Both the position numbers and the translations under genes were made by a program. Under the pieces are notes generated by a model, which did no database searches, was not told the DNA's origin, and was given only the letters and a program-made list of their open reading frames with translations. From positions 124,001 through 188,000 of the forward strand of contig CANNDL010000005.1 in NCBI GenBank assembly GCA_947503435.1: a stretch of DNA of 64,000 nt, given 5' to 3'. This DNA comes from an uncultured Kangiella sp. GTDB lineage: Bacteria > Pseudomonadota > Gammaproteobacteria > Enterobacterales > Kangiellaceae. Positions within the stretch are counted from its first letter, which is position 1, and each line of letters begins with the position of its first letter. Positions 7,979-16,670 of this stretch are shown here, one piece after another.

Positions 7979-9891
7979 TTTTCAGCAGCTTCCAGTTTTT
8001 CATTTAACTCAAACCACTCTTCTTCCAATGTTTCTTGTTGAGCTTTTATTAGCTGAGACTCATTGGTAGTTTCAAGCATCTTTTCTTTATTAACGTCCTC
8101 ATAAAGGCTCGGATCAGCCATGAGTTTATCAAGCTCATCGATTCTGGATTGCGTTTTTTCCATTTGCAGTTCTAACTTCTTTAACTTGTTTTTTATTGGT
8201 TGCAATTGCTTTCGTTTTTCAGCATCAAGCTTGCGTTGCTCTTTTTTAGAAGCTGCTAGCCCTGTCGTTCCAGAGTCTAATTGCTGATTACTCGATTGGC
8301 TTTCTAATTTAGCTTGCTCCAAAGTCCATTTAGCATAGTCATCTAAATCGCCTTTAAACTGCTTTACCTTGCCATCAGCCACTAGATACAAATCATCACA
8401 AACGGTTTTTAGCATGTGTCGGTCATGCGAAACCAATAAAATCGCCCCTTCAAAATTCTGAAAGGCCACGGTCATAGCATGACGCATTTCTAAATCCAAA
8501 TGGTTAGTTGGCTCATCCAATAACAAGACATTAGGTTTAGAGTAGACCAACAAAGCCAAGACTAAACGGGCTTTTTCACCACCCGAAAATGGTGCCACAG
8601 GTTCAAGCGCCTTATCACCATTAAAATCAAAGCCGCCTAAAAAGTTTCGCAGCTCTTGTTCGGTGGCATCAGGGTAATCCCGTTGCAAGTGCTGAATAGG
8701 TGACATTTCAGGGTGCAATTGATCAAGCTGATGCTGAGCAAAATAACCAATATTGATAGTTTTAGCCGCGACCCGCTCGCCTGACAACAAGGGAATCTCT
8801 TCAACTAAAGATTTAATCAGAGTCGATTTACCAGCGCCGTTTTTACCCAATAAACCAATTCGATCGCCAGGTACTAATGAAAATCCAATTTGTTCTAAAA
8901 TACGTATCTCGCCCTGCTCTGTTTTATAACCTGCGTTAACGGTTTTTAGTTGCAGCAATGGCGCAGGAACATGCCCCAATTCTGGGAATGCAAAGTTAAA
9001 AGGCGAATCCACATGGGCAGGCGCTATCAGCTCCATACGTTCTAAAGCTTTAACCCGACTCTGCGCTTGCTTGGCTTTACTGGCTTTAGCTTTAAAGCGA
9101 GTGACAAAAGATTGCATATGAGCGATTTCTTTTTGCTGACGCTCAAACTGACTTTGTTGCTGCGACAAGTGTTCGGCACGCTGTATTTCAAAATCAGAAT
9201 AGTTACCGCTGTATACTTTCACGCCTTGTTGTTCGATGTGGGCAATCCGATTGACAACTCGGTCAAGAAAATCTCTATCGTGAGAAATCAACATCACAGC
9301 GCCTTGATAGGCTTTAAGCCACTTTTCCAGCCATATCACCGCTTCTAAGTCCAAGTGGTTAGTCGGTTCATCCAGTAACAACAAGTCTGAACGACACATA
9401 AGCGCTTGCGCCAAATTCAAACGCATCCGCCAACCACCAGAAAAACTATTCACCGCTAGGTTTTCTTGCTCGGCAGTAAAACCCAAGCCATGCATCAAAG
9501 CACCTGCGCGCGAATGAGCGGTATAAGCATCTATATCCGCTAACTTTTGATGTAATTCACCAATGACTTCACCTTGATTAGTGGCTTCAGCAGTTTCTAG
9601 TTGCTTTTGAAGTTCTATCAGCTCTTCATCGCCTTGCAACACATAATCAATCGCGGCAATAGAAACACTTGGCGTTTCCTGACGAACACTGGAAATCACA
9701 ATGCCATTGGATTTAGAGAAATCACCCTCGTCTTCCTCGAGCTCATCCCTCACCAAAGCAAACAAAGACGATTTTCCGGTACCATTAGCACCCGTCACCC
9801 CAACTTTATCTTGCGGATTAACTATAAAAGACGCCTGTTCAAATAGCACCTTCTTACCGCGTCTAAGGGAAGTGTTTTCAAAGAAAAGCAT
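7975..9891 (-). CDS. yheS: ABC-F family ATPase YheS
   Basis: This is a soluble ABC-F protein with two ATPase domains and no membrane domain; ABC-F proteins act on the ribosome. Starting at the ATG at 9891 (MLFFENTSLRRGKK) gives 638 residues, the YheS length; the 41-codon in-frame extension upstream does not resemble the family. Domain 1 has Walker A TGANGTGKSS and signature NSFSGGWRMRLNLAQAL. The interdomain linker has KAKQAQSRVKALERMELI. Domain 2 has LGKNGAGKSTLIKSL and APFSGGEKARLVLAL. A charged C-terminal coiled coil follows from about residue 530. The linker and GFDFNGDK segment fit YheS better than Uup or EttA. The start has only a weak ribosome binding site. Confidence 0.93.
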   Translation of the reverse strand: MLFFENTSLRRGKKVLFEQASFIVNPQDKVGVTGANGTGKSSLFALVRDELEEDEGDFSKSNGIVISSVRQETPSVSIAAIDYVLQGDEELIELQKQLETAEATNQGEVIGELHQKLADIDAYTAHSRAGALMHGLGFTAEQENLAVNSFSGGWRMRLNLAQALMCRSDLLLLDEPTNHLDLEAVIWLEKWLKAYQGAVMLISHDRDFLDRVVNRIAHIEQQGVKVYSGNYSDFEIQRAEHLSQQQSQFERQQKEIAHMQSFVTRFKAKASKAKQAQSRVKALERMELIAPAHVDSPFNFAFPELGHVPAPLLQLKTVNAGYKTEQGEIRILEQIGFSLVPGDRIGLLGKNGAGKSTLIKSLVEEIPLLSGERVAAKTINIGYFAQHQLDQLHPEMSPIQHLQRDYPDATEQELRNFLGGFDFNGDKALEPVAPFSGGEKARLVLALLVYSKPNVLLLDEPTNHLDLEMRHAMTVAFQNFEGAILLVSHDRHMLKTVCDDLYLVADGKVKQFKGDLDDYAKWTLEQAKLESQSSNQQLDSGTTGLAASKKEQRKLDAEKRKQLQPIKNKLKKLELQMEKTQSRIDELDKLMADPSLYEDVNKEKMLETTNESQLIKAQQETLEEEWFELNEKLEAAEN

Positions 9892-10148
9892 GGATGATTC
9901 TATTGGTAATCGATTAAGGTAATTGCCGCACATTATATAGAGCACCACCTGCAACACAAGACAATAAGCCATTAGCTCATGTTCGCCTTGCTTATCTAGT
10001 TTGTACATAAACAATTGATTTTGTTACTATCCCATAAATCTATTAGGACAATTATGCTCGCTTTGTAGGGGTATTTAAGGGTAAAAAGGATCTCGAAAAA
10101 AATGTCTTATAACTCAACCAACTATATTCGATGTCGCAAATTCAGCTG

Positions 10149-10621
10149 TTAGCTGCACATAGAAGAAGATGACAAGCATTAAGAGATTAAGAAGTGTAAT
10201 TCAAAGTACAGCACACCATGCAGTGAGTGGTTTATGCTATGTGCACCCGCACTTAGGTGAAAAATGCAAAGAGATTGGAATAAAATCAATTGGTATTAAC
10301 CTAATGCAGCCTGAGTTTGATATAGAACTGCAATCAATAACCAAAGAATTAAAATTATCAACAAACGCACTTCGAGAAAAATTTAATGAGTTGTTGATAG
10401 TAGAAAATATCAATGCCTCTGAAATTATAAAAGCAAATATCATATTCAACTTTATGTATGGTCGGTGGCCTAGCAGTTGTTTTATTGAAGCAGTCACCGT
10501 TGAGGGAGCAAAAGTAGAGGTGGCTGTTGATTCCGAAGGTAAAACAGCAGAGGTGTTACATGCAAGCAGCTAACAAGGCGAAACAACATCGACGCGCTAC
10601 CGCGCGCCACTGTTCGCGGCG
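10149..10621 (+). mobile_element. Probable lone integron gene cassette
   Basis: The segment has the structure of an integron cassette: a GTTAG core site at 10148, one short gene starting 20 bases later and filling nearly the whole unit, and a GC-rich imperfect inverted repeat (attC-like) overlapping its stop codon and ending in GTTAT at 10621. Integrases cut between G and TT, so the mobile unit would be about 473 bases. No integrase gene or second attC is present in the window. The flanking genes are ordinary chromosomal genes. Inference from architecture only. Confidence 0.5.
10169..10573 (+). CDS. Unknown cassette-encoded protein
   Basis: I cannot assign a function to this 134-residue protein. 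It has no signal peptide or membrane segment. The N-terminal half contains a VSGLCYVHPHLGEKCKEIGI segment with two Cys and two His. The middle is helical (KELKLSTNALREKFNELL). The C-terminal part looks like a small beta domain (AVTVEGAKVEVAVDSEGKTA). Its TAA stop is the first part of the attC-like repeat, as is common for cassette genes. The ATG follows directly after AGAAGAAG, too close to be a normal ribosome binding site. It could be expressed from a neighbouring promoter. Confidence 0.7.
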   Translation: MTSIKRLRSVIQSTAHHAVSGLCYVHPHLGEKCKEIGIKSIGINLMQPEFDIELQSITKELKLSTNALREKFNELLIVENINASEIIKANIIFNFMYGRWPSSCFIEAVTVEGAKVEVAVDSEGKTAEVLHASS

Positions 10622-10627
10622 TTATTC
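10569..10627 (+). repeat. attC-like imperfect inverted repeat
   Basis: The left arm, from AACAAGGCGAAACA to the GACGCGC near 10597, and the right arm, from GCGCGCCACTGTTCGCGG to CGTT, pair with a few unpaired bases. That is the folded single-strand structure of attC sites. The site is GC-rich against an AT-rich background. The right end GCGTTAT matches the core GTT; the outer box consensus is imperfect. Confidence 0.55.
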
Positions 10628-10663
10628 ATATAAGAACTTAGTATAATAGAGGTAATTGATAGC

Positions 10664-10912
10664 ATGAGTAGTGAAGAACAACCTGATAATTCATTACATG
10701 GTATTACCCTTAAAATGGTGGTCATTAGATTGCAGGAACACTATGGCTGGGAGGGTTTAGCTCAGCGAGTTAACATTAATTGCTTTAAGAGTGATCCATC
10801 TATCAATTCCTCACTCAAGTTTCTGCGCAAGACTCAGTGGGCCAGGGATAAGGTTGAGAATTTATATATATCCACTTTTAAGACACATTCCCCATGGAAA
10901 AAACTTAATTAG
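10664..10912 (+). CDS. VF530 (DUF2132) family protein
   Basis: This 82-residue protein matches the VF530 family, named after a Vibrio fischeri protein of known structure, proposed to bind DNA. Diagnostic segments are [40 protein letters not shown] and [11 protein letters not shown]. The family is nearly all helical and about 70-80 residues long. The gene begins 43 bases after the attC-like repeat, so it may be the chromosomal neighbour at the insertion point or the remnant of a second cassette. No cellular role is established. Confidence 0.88.
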   Translation: MSSEEQPDNSLHGITLKMVVIRLQEHYGWEGLAQRVNINCFKSDPSINSSLKFLRKTQWARDKVENLYISTFKTHSPWKKLN

Positions 10913-10991
10913 TTTGTATATAGTTGCAATCATGCCGATTGCAGCATTTGCTTAGCATCGAACACATAACAGAACATTATTGGTATCATTA

Positions 10992-11825
10992 ATGAATAAA
11001 TTACTAGTCGCTATATTATTAATAGCCACCTCCAAACTTTCGCTTGCTCACGATAAAGGTAGCGAGAGTAAAGTCACTTACCTAGGTAATGAAGCTTTAT
11101 TAATTAACAGCGGTGAAAGTAAAGTGTTGTTCGACCCCTTCTTTCATAGTCATTTTAATACTTATACCTTAGTTCCTGATGGCATTCGCAAAAAGATTTT
11201 TAATAAAGAAAAACCGTTCGACGCAGTAGATGCTATTTTTGTCAGTCATGCCCATGGCGATCATTTTTCTGAAGCTGATACCTTACGATATTTACAAGAA
11301 AATCCTGAGGTGGCTTTAATCGCTCCGCAACAAGCCATTGAAATGATGCAAAAGTTAAGCGGCTTTTCTGAGCTTAAAAATTCAATAAAATCGATCGACT
11401 TAGCCTTTAAACAAAAAGCCAAATCCTTCGAGCTTAAAGGCATGACCATTGAGGCTGTCAGAATTCCTCATGCGGGCTGGCCGCAAAGAGCCGATATACA
11501 AAATATGGTTTATCGAGTAGCTCTCGATAAAGCTACTGTGATGCATATGGGTGATGCTGATGTCGATAAAAGCCACTATCAAGCTCATCAAAATCATTGG
11601 GATAAGCAATCAACTGATGTGGCGTTTCCGCCCTATTGGTTTTTCTATTCAGATGAAGGCAATCAAATTCTTGAAGATATTCTGGGTATTAAAAAAAGTA
11701 TTGGCGTTCATGTCCCAACCGTAACGCCCAAGGGGTTGAATGATACTGGCAAGGACTTTTTTACCATTCCTGGTGAGTCTAGAACGATCAAGACACACGC
11801 GCACGATAGTAAACCAAAAGACTAA
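10992..11825 (+). CDS. Exported metallo-beta-lactamase-fold hydrolase
   Basis: The 277-residue product begins with a signal peptide (MNKLLVAILLIATSKLSLAH) and then has an MBL-fold domain of the UlaG-like (COG2220) type. Visible metal-binding residues are SHAHGDHF (HxHxDH), a His in RIPHAGWP and the Asp of HMGDADVDK. A later HVPT segment probably supplies the last ligand. The substrate cannot be deduced. I chose the ATG at 10992 because the upstream TTG at 10980 adds only four residues. Export of this fold is less common than cytoplasmic location. Confidence 0.82.
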   Translation: MNKLLVAILLIATSKLSLAHDKGSESKVTYLGNEALLINSGESKVLFDPFFHSHFNTYTLVPDGIRKKIFNKEKPFDAVDAIFVSHAHGDHFSEADTLRYLQENPEVALIAPQQAIEMMQKLSGFSELKNSIKSIDLAFKQKAKSFELKGMTIEAVRIPHAGWPQRADIQNMVYRVALDKATVMHMGDADVDKSHYQAHQNHWDKQSTDVAFPPYWFFYSDEGNQILEDILGIKKSIGVHVPTVTPKGLNDTGKDFFTIPGESRTIKTHAHDSKPKD

Positions 11826-11917
11826 GCGATTTTTAGCACTGTTCACAGAATTAAATTTACTCTTATGCTATAAAACTCCTTCGATGTTGAATCTTAAATA
11901 TATTGAAGGAGTAATAT

Positions 11918-12736
11918 ATGCAACCATCCAATCAAACACCTGACTATTCAGCCATTAAAGCCAAGCAACAAATGGTTTGGGGCTCGGGTGATTATTCTCA
12001 AGTTGGCTCTACCTTACAAATCACTGGCGAAGAGTTATGTGAATCTATGGATTTACATTCCGGTCAATCGGTTTTGGACGTAGCGGCTGGCAATGGCAAC
12101 GCCACTATGGCGGCAGCTCGTCGTTTTTGCGAAGTAACTTCTACCGATTATGTCGAGTCACTTTTAAACGAATCAAAGAACCGTGCCCAAGCAAATCATC
12201 TTGCTGTTAATTATCAACAAGCCGATGCCGAAGCTCTGCCGTTTGAAGATGAAACTTTTGATAATGTAATGTCTACCTTTGGAGTTATGTTCACTCCGAA
12301 TCAACAACAATCTGCTAGTGAGCTTATGCGCGTTTGCAAAAAAGGCGGCAAGATTGGCATGGCTAATTGGACTCCTGATGGATTTATCGGCCAACTGTTT
12401 AAAGTTATCGGTAAATACAATCCGCCACCGCAAGGTGTGAATTCTCCAGCTAACTGGGGCACTCAAGATTTCTTACAGCAGCAGTTTAGTGAACAAGCAT
12501 CTAATATCCAAGTTAATGAAAAGAACTATAGTTTTAGATATAAATCTCCACAGCATTGGATGGAGGTTTTTAGAAACTACTATGGACCTACGCTAAAAAC
12601 TTTTGAAATGTTGGACGCACCGCAAGCAGAAGCTTTAGAAGCGGATATTTACACACTGCTGGATCAGTTTAATACCGCGACTGACGGAACTTTAGTGGTG
12701 CCATCAAAATACTTTGAAGTGGTTATAGAGAAGTAG
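11918..12736 (+). CDS. Class I SAM-dependent methyltransferase (UbiE/Coq5-like)
   Basis: A 272-residue soluble protein with a Rossmann methyltransferase fold. Motif I is VLDVAAGNGNATMAAA (about residue 52), motif II is EVTSTDYVESLL, and motif IV/post-I is FDNVMSTFGVMF. The domain resembles Methyltransf_11/ubiE-type enzymes acting on small molecules. The substrate is unknown. The ATG is preceded by GGAGTAATAT, a good ribosome binding site. It stands alone, with a terminator immediately downstream. Confidence 0.85.
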   Translation: MQPSNQTPDYSAIKAKQQMVWGSGDYSQVGSTLQITGEELCESMDLHSGQSVLDVAAGNGNATMAAARRFCEVTSTDYVESLLNESKNRAQANHLAVNYQQADAEALPFEDETFDNVMSTFGVMFTPNQQQSASELMRVCKKGGKIGMANWTPDGFIGQLFKVIGKYNPPPQGVNSPANWGTQDFLQQQFSEQASNIQVNEKNYSFRYKSPQHWMEVFRNYYGPTLKTFEMLDAPQAEALEADIYTLLDQFNTATDGTLVVPSKYFEVVIEK

Positions 12737-12750
12737 AATAGCTTGATTCA

Positions 12751-12777
12751 AAAAAGGCAGCGTTGAGCTGCCTTTTT
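12751..12777 (+). terminator. rho-independent terminator
   Basis: A perfect 11-bp stem (AAAAAGGCAGC with GCTGCCTTTTT) around a 5-base loop GTTGA. It lies between the methyltransferase gene and the peroxiredoxin gene, which must therefore have its own promoter. Confidence 0.88.
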
Positions 12778-12834
12778 ACTCTCTATCTGCTAGTCTATTC
12801 TTTTAACAAAAACAGCTTTATATAGAGGATCATC

Positions 12835-13356
12835 ATGAATAAAACCGTACCCAATGTAATATTTAAAACTCGTGTTAGGGATGAGTCCATAGGTGGAGGC
12901 AACCCCTTTCGGTGGCAAGATGTTTCTACTGACGATATTTTCAAAAACAAAAACGTTATCTTATTTTCGCTTCCTGGCGCCTTCACGCCAACTTGCTCAA
13001 GCACTCACTTACCGGGCTTTGAAAAAAAGTACGAAGAATTACAATCATTAGGTATTGATGACGTTTATTGTTTGAGTGTTAATGATGCCTTCACCATGTA
13101 TCAATGGTCGCAAAAGTTAGGCGCTAATAAAGTCAAAATGTTACCCGACGGAAATGCTGACTTCACACGAATGATGGGCATGTTGGTTAAGAAGGACAAT
13201 TTAGGCTTCGGTAATCGCTCTTGGCGCTATTCGATGCACGTTGAAAATGGCGAAGTAAAACAATTATTTGCAGAAGCAGGAATGATGGACAACTGCCCTG
13301 AGGATCCTTTCGAGTGTAGTGACGTCGATACTATGATTAACTACTTGAGAAGTTAA
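12835..13356 (+). CDS. Peroxiredoxin (Prx5-type, AhpC/TSA fold)
   Basis: A 173-residue thiol peroxidase that reduces hydroperoxides in the cytoplasm. The peroxidatic Cys lies in the Prx5-type motif PGAFTPTCSSTHLPGF (about residue 53). The Thr and the downstream Arg (NRSWRYSMHVENG) of the active site are visible. VYCLSVNDAFTMYQW is also typical of this group. Two C-terminal Cys (MMDNCPEDPFEC) could act as resolving residues. The ATG has GAGG upstream. The gene is monocistronic between two terminators. Confidence 0.92.
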   Translation: MNKTVPNVIFKTRVRDESIGGGNPFRWQDVSTDDIFKNKNVILFSLPGAFTPTCSSTHLPGFEKKYEELQSLGIDDVYCLSVNDAFTMYQWSQKLGANKVKMLPDGNADFTRMMGMLVKKDNLGFGNRSWRYSMHVENGEVKQLFAEAGMMDNCPEDPFECSDVDTMINYLRS

Positions 13357-13372
13357 ATACAAAGCACTCAAT

Positions 13373-13400
13373 AAAAAGACCAGAATACTCTGGCCTTTTT
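13373..13400. terminator. Bidirectional terminator
   Basis: A 12-bp stem with one mismatch (AAAAAGACCAGA with TCTGGCCTTTTT) has T runs on both strands. It serves the converging peroxiredoxin and M28 peptidase genes. Confidence 0.8.
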
Positions 13401-13414
13401 AATAGATAACTTTA

Positions 13415-14818
13415 TTACTCTACTTTTGTCCCAAAATCACCGTCCATTTGCGCTGCTAAATACGCCAGCACTACATAAGCTGCAGTATTTTGATCAAGAT
13501 GTTCCTTATTGATTTTATCTAGCGTATCGTCAGGCGTATGGTGATAATCAAAATAATCAGTTCCATCTTGACGAAGTGAAAATACCGAAATACCCATTTG
13601 ACGCAATGGTATTAAATCAGGACCGCCGCCAGCACGGTTATTACCATATGTAATGCCTAGTGGCTCCATTAGTTCCGCAATTTTTTTAGCGATGGGTAAA
13701 GCATCTGGATTAACGCGCGAATCAATCCTCCAAATAGGGCCAGCTCCAAAGTCTGACTCAGCGCCAGTAATAATATTTGCTAGCTCACCTTTATGTGCCT
13801 CTGCATACGCTCGAGCCCCCACTAAACCTTGCTCTTCGTTGGCAAACATTATCACTCGAATAGAGCGCTTTGGCCTTTGCGGCAAACGAGCAATTAATTC
13901 AGCCGCTGCTGTGGTAATAGCAATACCAGCACCATCATCTAATGCACCAGTACCTAAATCCCAAGAATCTAAGTGGCCGCCGATAATGACATATTCTTCT
14001 GGCCTTTCACTGCCAGTGATTTCTCCGATAACATTATGCGAAGTATATTCGCCTGCATTAAAAGAGCCCAAAGTCATTTTCACAGTAATCGGCTTTTCTC
14101 GCTTGAGCATATTTTCAAGCAGATCGGCATCCGGCGACGATAACGCCGCTGCTGGAATACGTTTAACACCTTCTGCATAGCGCATCATGCCGGTATGAGC
14201 CATCCGATGAGAGTCCGTGCCAATAGATCGAATTAGAATACCTACAGCACCTTTTTTAGCTGCTTCTACTGCACCTGAACCACGGGCAGAAACCGCAGGA
14301 CCGTAGCCTGAACCATCGCGTGCTTTTTCCATTTTATATTTAATGAAAACAATCTTGCCTTCTGCGTCACCTTCCGGAGCCTTCTTTAAGTCATCTAAAG
14401 TGTTATAAGCTCTAATTTCAGCAGTTAAACCCTCTGGCGCAGTACCATCGCTAAAACCTAAAGCGGTAATGACTAGCGGTTGAGGAAATGGAGAAATCAC
14501 TTCTGCAGTTTCTACACCTCGCTTCCAAGTAGGAAAAGTTACGGGTTCTTTCCAGACTTTGTCAAAACCTAATTCTTTTAACTTGGCTTCGCCCCACTTA
14601 ACTGCAGCTGCGTCACCTGGCGTTCCAGCCATTCTTGGTCCGACTTCGGTGGTCAATGATTCAACGATTTCGTAACCTTTCGAGGTTTTTAGTGCTTCTT
14701 CTCTTAATTGCTCAGCGATTTCGATATCTTTTGCATCAAGGCTAGGAGCTTTAGAGAAAGCCAAGTCGGCGTGGCTTAGAAGTAATAAACTGGATAAAAG
14801 GAGGGCTTTGGTTTTCAT
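13415..14818 (-). CDS. Secreted M28-family zinc peptidase with PA domain
   Basis: A 467-residue exported aminopeptidase or carboxypeptidase of family M28. After a signal peptide (LLLSSLLLLSHADLAFS), a PA-like insert spans roughly residues 120-240. The two-zinc catalytic domain carries GGHLDSWDLGTGALDDGAG (His and bridging Asp), FANEEQGL (catalytic Glu and zinc Glu), ESDFG (Asp) and YFDYHHTPDDT (His). All five ligands are present, so it should be active. Released amino acids or peptides probably feed uptake systems such as the POT transporter encoded at 57-59 kb. It resembles plasma-glutamate-carboxypeptidase-like members. Confidence 0.9.
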   Translation of the reverse strand: MKTKALLLSSLLLLSHADLAFSKAPSLDAKDIEIAEQLREEALKTSKGYEIVESLTTEVGPRMAGTPGDAAAVKWGEAKLKELGFDKVWKEPVTFPTWKRGVETAEVISPFPQPLVITALGFSDGTAPEGLTAEIRAYNTLDDLKKAPEGDAEGKIVFIKYKMEKARDGSGYGPAVSARGSGAVEAAKKGAVGILIRSIGTDSHRMAHTGMMRYAEGVKRIPAAALSSPDADLLENMLKREKPITVKMTLGSFNAGEYTSHNVIGEITGSERPEEYVIIGGHLDSWDLGTGALDDGAGIAITTAAAELIARLPQRPKRSIRVIMFANEEQGLVGARAYAEAHKGELANIITGAESDFGAGPIWRIDSRVNPDALPIAKKIAELMEPLGITYGNNRAGGGPDLIPLRQMGISVFSLRQDGTDYFDYHHTPDDTLDKINKEHLDQNTAAYVVLAYLAAQMDGDFGTKVE

Positions 14819-14912
14819 TTATTTTCTCATTTAGTAACTTGTCATGGTTTGGCTTGACAGCGCAGACCAGTAGCGGTTGAATGTGAGTATTCATGCTAAT
14901 GGAGCCAAATTG

Positions 14913-15398
14913 ATGTCTACCATATACGATTATTCTGCTGTTTTAAATAATGGCAAAGAAATTTCCCTAAACGAATACCAAGGAAAAGTGTTACTAGTTG
15001 TTAATACAGCTAGCGCTTGTGGCTTCACGCCGCAGTACAAAGGCTTGCAAGAACTGTATGCAAAATATAAAGATCAAGGCTTTGAAGTATTGGCTTTCCC
15101 TTGTAATCAGTTTAAAGATCAAGAAAAAGGTTCTGATGACGAAATTAAAAATTTCTGTGATTTGAATTTTAATATTAACTTCCCCCTATTTTCAAAAGTT
15201 GATGTAAATGGTGATGATACCCACCCCGCCTTTGCCTATTTAAAAGACAATGCGCGCGGTTTCTTTGGTAGCACCAATGTTAAGTGGAACTTTACTAAAT
15301 TCTTGGTAGGCAAAGACGGTAAAGTAGTAAAGCGCTACGCCACGATAACTAAGCCGCACAAATTAGAAAGCGCCATAGAGCGAGAATTAGCTAAATAG
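14913..15398 (+). CDS. Glutathione peroxidase (BtuE-like)
   Basis: A 161-residue thioredoxin-fold peroxidase. The catalytic tetrad is visible: Cys in NTASACGFTPQYKGL (in place of selenocysteine), Gln in FPCNQFKDQE, and Trp and Asn in VKWNFTKFLV. The ATG at 14913 has GGAG 9 bases upstream and is chosen over a TTG 12 codons earlier. Bacterial members often use thioredoxin rather than glutathione as reductant. It is followed 16 bases later by the SDR gene, suggesting a two-gene unit. Confidence 0.92.
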   Translation: MSTIYDYSAVLNNGKEISLNEYQGKVLLVVNTASACGFTPQYKGLQELYAKYKDQGFEVLAFPCNQFKDQEKGSDDEIKNFCDLNFNINFPLFSKVDVNGDDTHPAFAYLKDNARGFFGSTNVKWNFTKFLVGKDGKVVKRYATITKPHKLESAIERELAK

Positions 15399-15414
15399 GT
15401 TTAGGAAAATTTTA

Positions 15415-16260
15415 ATGCCGAACATCAATAATACTTCTTTAAAAGATAAAGTAATAATTATCACTGGCGCAAGTCGTGGTATTGGTCGTGAAATTGCAAT
15501 CACTTGTGCTAAAGAAGGCGCAATTGTAATCATTGCCGCTAAATCATCCGAACCCCATCCAAAATTGCCTGGCACTATTCATACTGTAGCCAAAGAAATT
15601 GAAGATCTAGGCGGTCGCGCCGTTCCGATTCAATTAGATGTTCGAGATGAAAAGGCCATTAAGAAACTTTGCAAAACTGTAGCCGAAGAGTTTGGCGGCA
15701 TTGATGTTGTGGTGAATAACGCAGGAGCCATTAGCTTAACTAAAGTTGAAGATACTTCGACGGTGCGCTATGACTTGATGCAGCAAATTAATTCTCGTGC
15801 GGTATATGCTTTTGCTCATTATGCGCTGCCTTATCTGAAAAAATCCGATAATCCGCATATTCTTAGCCTTTCGCCACCTATCAATATGGACATTAAATGG
15901 CTAAAAGATTATTCGCCTTATACTTTATCCAAATACGGCATGAGTCTTTTATCTAAAGGCATGGCGGAAGAATTTAAAGAATACTGTGTTGCAGTTAATA
16001 CCCTTTGGCCGCAAACCTATATCGCAACAGCGGCAATAGAGTTTGCAGTAGGCAATAAAGAAATGCTTAATTACGCCCGAACCCCTGCCATTATGGCCGA
16101 TGCCGCTAAAGTGATTCTGACTCACCCAAGTCAAAATTATACAGGCCTATGGTTAATCGATGAGGAAGTATTAAAGGCAGCAGGCGAAACTGACTTTACA
16201 AAATATGCTTATAACCCAAACTTTGAAGAGCATATTAAAAAGGATTTGTTTTTGGATTAA
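15415..16260 (+). CDS. Short-chain dehydrogenase/reductase (HSDL2-like)
   Basis: A 281-residue SDR with the NAD(P)-binding glycine motif TGASRGIGREIA, the NNAG segment (DVVVNNAGAISL), a Ser in ILSLSPP and the catalytic YTLSK (YxxxK). The adenine/phosphate-binding region AAKSSEPHPKLPGTIHTVA is long and typical of HSDL2-like SDRs. The C-terminal sterol-carrier domain of human HSDL2 is not present. The substrate is unknown; a fatty-acid-related role is only suggested by family. It converges on acpS with a 4-base overlap. Confidence 0.87.
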   Translation: MPNINNTSLKDKVIIITGASRGIGREIAITCAKEGAIVIIAAKSSEPHPKLPGTIHTVAKEIEDLGGRAVPIQLDVRDEKAIKKLCKTVAEEFGGIDVVVNNAGAISLTKVEDTSTVRYDLMQQINSRAVYAFAHYALPYLKKSDNPHILSLSPPINMDIKWLKDYSPYTLSKYGMSLLSKGMAEEFKEYCVAVNTLWPQTYIATAAIEFAVGNKEMLNYARTPAIMADAAKVILTHPSQNYTGLWLIDEEVLKAAGETDFTKYAYNPNFEEHIKKDLFLD

Positions 16261-16649
16261 GCCTCCGCTACCGCAAAAGCCACCGCATAATGCTTTTCAT
16301 CCGAAAGAGTCACTTGCACTTTTTGGATATGATTTTGTTTAGCCCATTGTTCGGCTTTACCAGACAAGGTCACCATTGGTTTACCGAGCGCATCATGAAT
16401 AATCGACAGTTGTACAAAGTCAATACCTTTGCGCATTCCAGTTCCAAGTGCTTTAGAAATAGCTTCCTTGGCTGCAAAACGTTTGGCTAGAAAAGCTACT
16501 TTGTTTTTTGGACGCTTTTCACAAAGTTCATGGTATTTAGCTAATTCTGCTTCCGACAAGACTCTTTCAGCAAACTTATCGCCATTACGCTCAAGCGATT
16601 GTTCAATGCGTTCCAATGAAATAATGTCAGTTCCAATTCCAAATATCAT
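16257..16649 (-). CDS. acpS: Holo-[acyl-carrier-protein] synthase AcpS
   Basis: AcpS transfers 4-prime-phosphopantetheine from CoA to apo-ACP. The 130-residue protein has the N-terminal GIGTDIISLERIE motif (magnesium-binding Asp) and FLAKRFAAKEAISKALGTG (Glu and Lys of the active site), then the conserved LSDEKHYAVAFA end. It is the last gene of the rnc-era-recO-pdxJ-acpS string, 21 bases after pdxJ. Confidence 0.97.
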   Translation of the reverse strand: MIFGIGTDIISLERIEQSLERNGDKFAERVLSEAELAKYHELCEKRPKNKVAFLAKRFAAKEAISKALGTGMRKGIDFVQLSIIHDALGKPMVTLSGKAEQWAKQNHIQKVQVTLSDEKHYAVAFAVAEA

Positions 16650-16670
16650 AGTGATTTGCTAACCCGTTTT

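Noticed and set aside
9892-10014. A 41-codon in-frame N-terminal extension of yheS
   Set aside because: YheS-family homology begins at the ATG at 9891, and the protein is then 638 residues, as expected. The extension has no resemblance to the family.
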